Source of the DNA: Prosthecobacter debontii | GTDB taxonomy: Bacteria; Verrucomicrobiota; Verrucomicrobiia; Verrucomicrobiales; Akkermansiaceae | DNA length: 17,823 nt | Reading direction: 5' to 3' | Assembly: GCA_945885485.1 (NCBI GenBank) | Contig: CAMCYT010000028.1 | Location: 1 to 17,823 of the forward strand | Shown here: positions 14,852 through 17,823 of the stretch, piece after piece | Position numbering within the stretch: the first letter of the stretch is position 1 | Layout of the letters: each line of letters opens with the position of its first letter | The notes under the pieces: model-generated | Told to the model about the DNA's origin: nothing | The model's database searches: none | The model's input: only the letters and a program-made list of their open reading frames with translations | Program-made: the position numbers and the translations under genes

Positions 14852-15105
14852 AGCTAGCGGTGGACAGGCAGTTAGTGGAAAAATCGCTTTTTCCTATGGT
14901 GAATGAAGGTTCTGTAGACGCAAAAGAGTGGGTATATGACCCACTCTCTATGTCGCAGAGGTTGTTCGTTGGAGGCTTGTAATTCAGTTCCCTTGCCCGT
15001 TGCAAGCCCAAAGTCATGCGGGAAAACGGCTCTGAATATGGTAAAATCGCCGATTTCTCGGAGGTTTTAGGTGAGGTGAGGATGAGGAATATTGAACTAT
15101 CCCCC
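14852..15105. other. Leader/promoter region of the nusA operon with one hairpin
   Basis: No rimP or other coding frame is found. A 9-bp-stem hairpin occurs at 14925-14947. The region must contain the nusA promoter and the end of the DUF1080-like gene's upstream flank is not in it (that gene also points leftward and ends at 15106). I see no confident promoter boxes. Confidence 0.4.
14925..14947 (-). terminator. Hairpin in the nusA leader, terminator or attenuator candidate
   Basis: AGAGTGGGT (14925-14933), loop ATATG, ACCCACTCT (14939-14947): nine perfect pairs. Read on the minus strand the stem is followed by TTT. It lies 74 bp before the nusA start codon, between it and the upstream gene on the same strand (15106-15729). 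It can end that gene's transcript, or act as an attenuator in the leader of nusA. Confidence 0.45.
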
Positions 15106-15729
15106 CTAAAGCCCGCGCCAGCGGATATCCTTGATCCGAGCGGTGGTCTGCCAAGTGGCTAGGCCGAAAGGCGCGCATTCCTCGATCCCGCCCTGCCGGA
15201 GCGACAGGATTTTACCCGTGGTATCAATATCGATAAGCTTTTCTCCATCGATCCAAACCATAAGCTTTTCCCCATCCCTGACCAAGCGGACCTGATACCA
15301 GATATCAGCCTCGAAGGCGTGAATTTTCTGAGCATCGTTTTCCGAGGCATCTTTGCCATCGATCGAGGAAATCCCGACCAAGCTCCCGCCCCAACCGCCG
15401 ACAATCAGGGTCACGCATTCTTCCACACCTCGTGCGGGAAACGTCACCGCACAGAAAAAATCCGTGCCGTTGACCCGTTTCGCCTTCAGCTCCAGCTCAA
15501 ATGGCGCGGTTGGCACCTCCCCTTTCCAGCGAACATTCGTCAAACTCTCGCCCCAGCCGATGCTTAATTCTTCCACAACATCGACTTGTCCCCCGCTCAC
15601 TCCCTCCCACTCATCTTTCATCTCAATCCAAGGACGCTCCACCGCTCTGACATCCACCACCGTCTTTTTCTCCCCACATCCCACCAAACAAAATCCCCCG
15701 AACAACCCCATCCATTTCCGACGCTTCAT
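15106..15729 (-). CDS. DUF1080-like (LamG-fold) lipoprotein
   Basis: The 207-residue product starts MKRRKWMGLFGGFCLVGCGE: charged start, hydrophobic run, lipobox LVGC with Cys18. The mature part resembles 3-keto-disaccharide hydrolase/DUF1080 and related concanavalin-like domains: PFELELKAKRVNGTDFFCAVTFPAR, IWYQVRLVRDGEKLMVWIDGEKL, ending ARIKDIRWRGL. Such proteins are abundant in PVC bacteria and are generally taken to bind or cleave glycosides at the cell surface; the active site is not defined here. A distinct small member without the catalytic partner domains, so a binding role is also possible. It lies alone upstream of the nusA operon, on the same strand. Confidence 0.7.
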   Translation of the reverse strand: MKRRKWMGLFGGFCLVGCGEKKTVVDVRAVERPWIEMKDEWEGVSGGQVDVVEELSIGWGESLTNVRWKGEVPTAPFELELKAKRVNGTDFFCAVTFPARGVEECVTLIVGGWGGSLVGISSIDGKDASENDAQKIHAFEADIWYQVRLVRDGEKLMVWIDGEKLIDIDTTGKILSLRQGGIEECAPFGLATWQTTARIKDIRWRGL

Positions 15730-15792
15730 TCCGCGACTCTATCAAATCATTTCTGAAAGTCTCCCTCTTCTTAGGGTGATAAACAAAAGACC

Positions 15793-15865
15793 ACAAATTC
15801 AAATGAGCAGATTTCAACCGCGCATGCTCTTCCTTGAAATTTGAATTTTGAAATTTGAAATTTTA
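15793..15865. repeat. AT-rich inverted/direct repeat spacer
   Basis: ACAAATTCAAAT (15793-15804) is inverted relative to AAATTTGAATTTTG (about 15837-15851), and GAGCA and TGCTC lie just inside. The right part repeats GAAATTTGAA two or three times up to 15865. It is non-coding and sits in the gap between divergent genes. Similar GAAATTTGAAATTTGAA-type strings are common intergenic repeats in this bacterial group, from memory. Confidence 0.4.
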
Positions 15866-15879
15866 GCCTAGCCTCGCAC

Positions 15880-16758
15880 ATGCTCTCTATTGAAAAACTC
15901 ACTGGCTTCGCTGACGAAGCCTCCCGCGATATCGATAAACAAATCGCAGCCACCCAAGAGCTGGGTTGGTCAGCGATCTCCACTCGCATGGTTGGCAACA
16001 CAAATATCCACGATATGCCGGAAGACGATTTCCAGAAAGCCGCGGACAAACTCGACGCTGCTGGAATAAGCGTACCGGAATTCGGCTCCGCGATCGGCAA
16101 TTGGGGTAAAAAAATTAGTTCGGACTTTTCCATCACTCTATCAGAAATCGAGCGCGCGATCCCACGCATGAAACGACTCAACACCCCAATGATCCGCATC
16201 ATGTCCTACGCTCAGGAACCATGGGGCACTGATCAAAATGAAGCCGAGCGCTTCCGCCGCTTACGCGAAATCGTCAAGCGTTTCGCCGACGCAGGCCTCA
16301 CCGCCATCCACGAAAACTGCATGAACTGGGGCGGATTTTCTGCCGAGCATTCGTTACGTCTCGTCGAAGAAGTCCCCGGCTTGAAGCTCGTTTTCGATAC
16401 AGGAAATCCTGTTTTCCAACTTGATCGCTCCAAGCCAGAACCTTTCCCATGGCAAGATCCCATGGAGTTTTGGCTCAAAGTGAAAGAGCACGTCGCCCAC
16501 ATCCACATCAAGGACTGCATCAATCCAATCTCCGAAGACGTCGAGCCGGAATACACCATGCCCGGCCTCGGCCAAGCGAAGCTGCGTGAAATCCTAACAG
16601 ACGCACATCAAACCAATTATAAAGGCTGGATCGCCATCGAGCCCCACGTTGCAACCGTGTTCCATGCCCCCGATCCATCCGCCGTCGATTGGAATCAATG
16701 CTACAACTCCTACGTCGAATACGGCCGCCAATTTGTGCGGTTGATTGCCACACTATAG
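15880..16758 (+). CDS. Sugar phosphate isomerase/epimerase-like TIM barrel protein
   Basis: The 292-residue product belongs to the AP endonuclease family 2 / xylose-isomerase-like TIM-barrel superfamily. Metal-ligand-type residues occur in the usual order: IHENCMNWGGF (Glu near 146), LVFDTGNP (Asp near 172), HIHIKD (His near 207-209) and GWIAIEPH (Glu near 253). Members are sugar isomerases, epimerases or inositol-degradation enzymes, and in PVC genomes many are of unknown substrate. No signal peptide, so cytoplasmic. Start ATG 15880 gives MLSIEKLTGFADEAS, matching the start of the first beta strand. It stands alone, with no sugar kinase or transporter beside it. Confidence 0.8.
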   Translation: MLSIEKLTGFADEASRDIDKQIAATQELGWSAISTRMVGNTNIHDMPEDDFQKAADKLDAAGISVPEFGSAIGNWGKKISSDFSITLSEIERAIPRMKRLNTPMIRIMSYAQEPWGTDQNEAERFRRLREIVKRFADAGLTAIHENCMNWGGFSAEHSLRLVEEVPGLKLVFDTGNPVFQLDRSKPEPFPWQDPMEFWLKVKEHVAHIHIKDCINPISEDVEPEYTMPGLGQAKLREILTDAHQTNYKGWIAIEPHVATVFHAPDPSAVDWNQCYNSYVEYGRQFVRLIATL

Positions 16759-16761
16759 GAG

Positions 16762-16784
16762 AGCCGGTCTCCGACCGGCTTTAT
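16762..16784 (+). terminator. Intrinsic terminator-like hairpin after the isomerase-like gene
   Basis: AGCCGGTC (16762-16769), loop TCC, GACCGGCT (16773-16780), then TTATT. The stem is eight perfect GC-rich pairs and begins four bases after the TAG stop codon of the isomerase-like gene. The GCCGGTCTCCGACCGGC string is also a frequent small repeat in this group (from memory), so it may be both. Confidence 0.7.
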
Positions 16785-16785
16785 T

Positions 16786-16922
16786 AAAGGTAGGGACAAC
16801 GCGCCGTCGTCGTCCGTGACTAAAAATCGAATGCATGATCATTCTAACGGACGTGAGGCTTCTCTGCTGATTCCGTATTGAAGAAAATCACAGTCGACTG
16901 AGGCCAGTCGACCCTACCCTTT
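16786..16922. repeat. Repeat-like spacer with terminal inverted motif
   Basis: The spacer begins AAAGGTAGGG and ends CCCTACCCTTT, near-complementary ends (one base of length difference). The interior contains the hairpin at 16893-16912. It fills nearly the whole gap between the convergent isomerase-like and nucleotidyltransferase genes. This looks like one copy of an interspersed repeat; only one copy is present in the window, so family membership is not shown. Confidence 0.4.
16893..16912 (-). terminator. Hairpin terminator-like site after the nucleotidyltransferase gene
   Basis: GTCGACTG (16893-16900), loop AGGC, CAGTCGAC (16905-16912). Read on the minus strand it stands 15 bp after the stop codon and is followed, after TGTGA, by TTTTCTT. 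Eight perfect pairs. Confidence 0.5.
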
Positions 16923-16926
16923 TGGG

Positions 16927-17766
16927 TTACATCACCACCTCATGCAGCACTTCGCGTGAAACGTCAGCTTCCGGCCAGACAACGCTGTTGATCACTCGCG
17001 CGCCGCTACGGATGTGCGCACCTTTTCCGATGACGCTGTTTTCGACCACCGCTCCATTTTCGATGATTGCTTCGGGATGAATCGGAGCCTGCAGCGCAAG
17101 CTTCTGATGCGCTTGAAGATAGGATTCCACATCACCCAAATCCATCCAATCACCTTCATCCATCACCACTGCGCCTATCCCACCTTCACTTACGAGCTCC
17201 TGAAAAGCTGGGATCACCGCAATGATTTCTCCTGCTGGTATCCGTTTGAGAAAGGTTTTTTTCACGCAGTAAATTCCGGTGAAAACATGCGTCCCCGGCA
17301 AACCGCGAACCTCACTCCGCACATCCTCCACACGCTGATCTTCCCCAAAAGAAATCCGCTTCTCCCCTCCACTCGAACGCAGCGCCAGTGTCACTTCATC
17401 GCCACTGGATTCGTGCGCATCGACCAATTGTTTCAAATCCATCGATGAAAAAATATCTCCGTTGTGAATCAGCAAACTTCCTTCATCCAACCAGCCCTCA
17501 ATATTTTTTAGTCCGCCGCCGGTTTCTAACAGAACCGGTTCGTGGAAAAATGTCACGTCTCTGCCCGCGCTAAATCCCACCCATTTTTCCGGTAGGTGAT
17601 GAGTGTTGATCGCAAACCTTTTACAGCCCACCGCCTCGCAAGCCTCCACCGCCCACGTCGCGAGCGGTTTGTGAAACAGCGGCACCAGCGGCTTCGGAAA
17701 CGCATCGGTCAGAGGTCGCAACCTCGTGCCCAGCCCCGCTCCCAAAATAAATGCCTGCGTAATCAT
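16927..17766 (-). CDS. Sugar-1-phosphate nucleotidyltransferase with hexapeptide tail
   Basis: This 279-residue enzyme would join an NTP and a sugar 1-phosphate to make an activated sugar for cell-envelope glycans. The signature AFILGAGLGTRLRPLTDAFPKPLVPLFHKPL stands at the N-terminus (residues 5-35). LLETGGGLKN and IHNGDIF supply the metal-binding Asp of the Rossmann-like domain. Near the C-terminus HPEAIIENGAVVENSVIGKGAHIRSGARVINSVV is a short left-handed beta-helix of hexapeptide repeats. The closest relatives by appearance are MurU/HddC-like or mannose-1-phosphate guanylyltransferase-like proteins. The substrate is not determined. ATG 17766 is preferred over a TTG 36 bases upstream because MITQAFILGAG gives the normal family start. 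No strong ribosome site is visible for either. Confidence 0.85.
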   Translation of the reverse strand: MITQAFILGAGLGTRLRPLTDAFPKPLVPLFHKPLATWAVEACEAVGCKRFAINTHHLPEKWVGFSAGRDVTFFHEPVLLETGGGLKNIEGWLDEGSLLIHNGDIFSSMDLKQLVDAHESSGDEVTLALRSSGGEKRISFGEDQRVEDVRSEVRGLPGTHVFTGIYCVKKTFLKRIPAGEIIAVIPAFQELVSEGGIGAVVMDEGDWMDLGDVESYLQAHQKLALQAPIHPEAIIENGAVVENSVIGKGAHIRSGARVINSVVWPEADVSREVLHEVVM

Positions 17767-17823
17767 CTGGCGGTTTCTAGCCTCGAAATCCCAAAGTTCC
17801 AAACCCCAAACGAGGCAGTCTCA

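Noticed and set aside
14953..15010. Possible tRNA or small RNA between nusA and the lipoprotein gene
   Set aside because: Short complementary patches (GGCTTG, CAAGCC) exist but no cloverleaf, CCA end or GTTCRANNC-type T loop could be placed.
15771..16202. Open frame of 143 codons on the minus strand containing LKFQISKFKFQ
   Set aside because: It is antisense to the isomerase-like gene and the FQISKFKFQ string is the translation of the AT-rich intergenic repeat.
1..17823. CRISPR array, tRNA, rRNA, or transposase
   Set aside because: No regularly spaced direct repeats, no cloverleaf that I could fold by eye, no rRNA segments and no transposase-like protein were seen.

Overview
The window looks like a chromosomal segment from a member of the Verrucomicrobiota or a close PVC relative. 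The evidence is a divergently isolated pair encoding a cytochrome-domain DUF1549/DUF1553 protein and a Tat-exported DUF1501 protein (a hallmark of Planctomycetota and Verrucomicrobiota), many small lipoproteins, a DUF1080-like protein, weak Shine-Dalgarno sequences, moderate GC, and intergenic palindromic repeats of a kind common in that group. The assignment is inferred from gene content; no rRNA or other taxonomic marker is present.

Layout. Positions 1-1492 hold a small cluster that reads as a RiPP (ribosomally made, modified peptide) locus: two tandem copies of a short peptide gene ending in CxxCGxG (the first cut by the window edge), a DUF692/MNIO-family iron oxidase, and an overlapping 66-residue protein. 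After the first peptide gene lies a decayed copy of the start of the MNIO gene, so the locus has undergone a 306-bp-period tandem duplication. Positions 1530-3362 hold three small lipoprotein genes on the minus strand (one DUF2459), bracketed by two oppositely oriented copies of a ~100 bp palindromic repeat. Positions 3436-4854 encode a one-chain iron-sulfur L-serine dehydratase.

Positions 5007-8376 (minus) hold the DUF1549/DUF1553 and DUF1501 pair. Positions 8377-10800 hold an AbiE-like two-gene module on the plus strand: a winged-helix antitoxin-type regulator broken by one in-frame TAG, and an intact nucleotidyltransferase whose start overlaps the regulator's stop. It is preceded by a 28-bp perfect palindrome and a 12-bp-stem hairpin, and flanked by 15-bp direct repeats. 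It sits next to the core translation/transcription operon nusA-infB-rbfA (minus, 14851 to 10942).

The last part holds a DUF1080-like lipoprotein (minus), a TIM-barrel sugar-isomerase-like protein (plus), a pair of convergent hairpin terminators inside a repeat-like spacer, and a nucleotidyltransferase with a hexapeptide tail (minus).

Most novel candidate: the MNIO/CxxCGxG peptide locus. The fold and motif arrangement suggest a metal-binding or metal-protective modified peptide, possibly exported, analogous to but distinct from methanobactins, bufferins and the EGKCG-repeat peptides. The precursor role is inferred from the peptide's shape, position and duplication; it is not demonstrated. Second are the regulatory palindromes and the single nonsense codon in the AbiE-like module.
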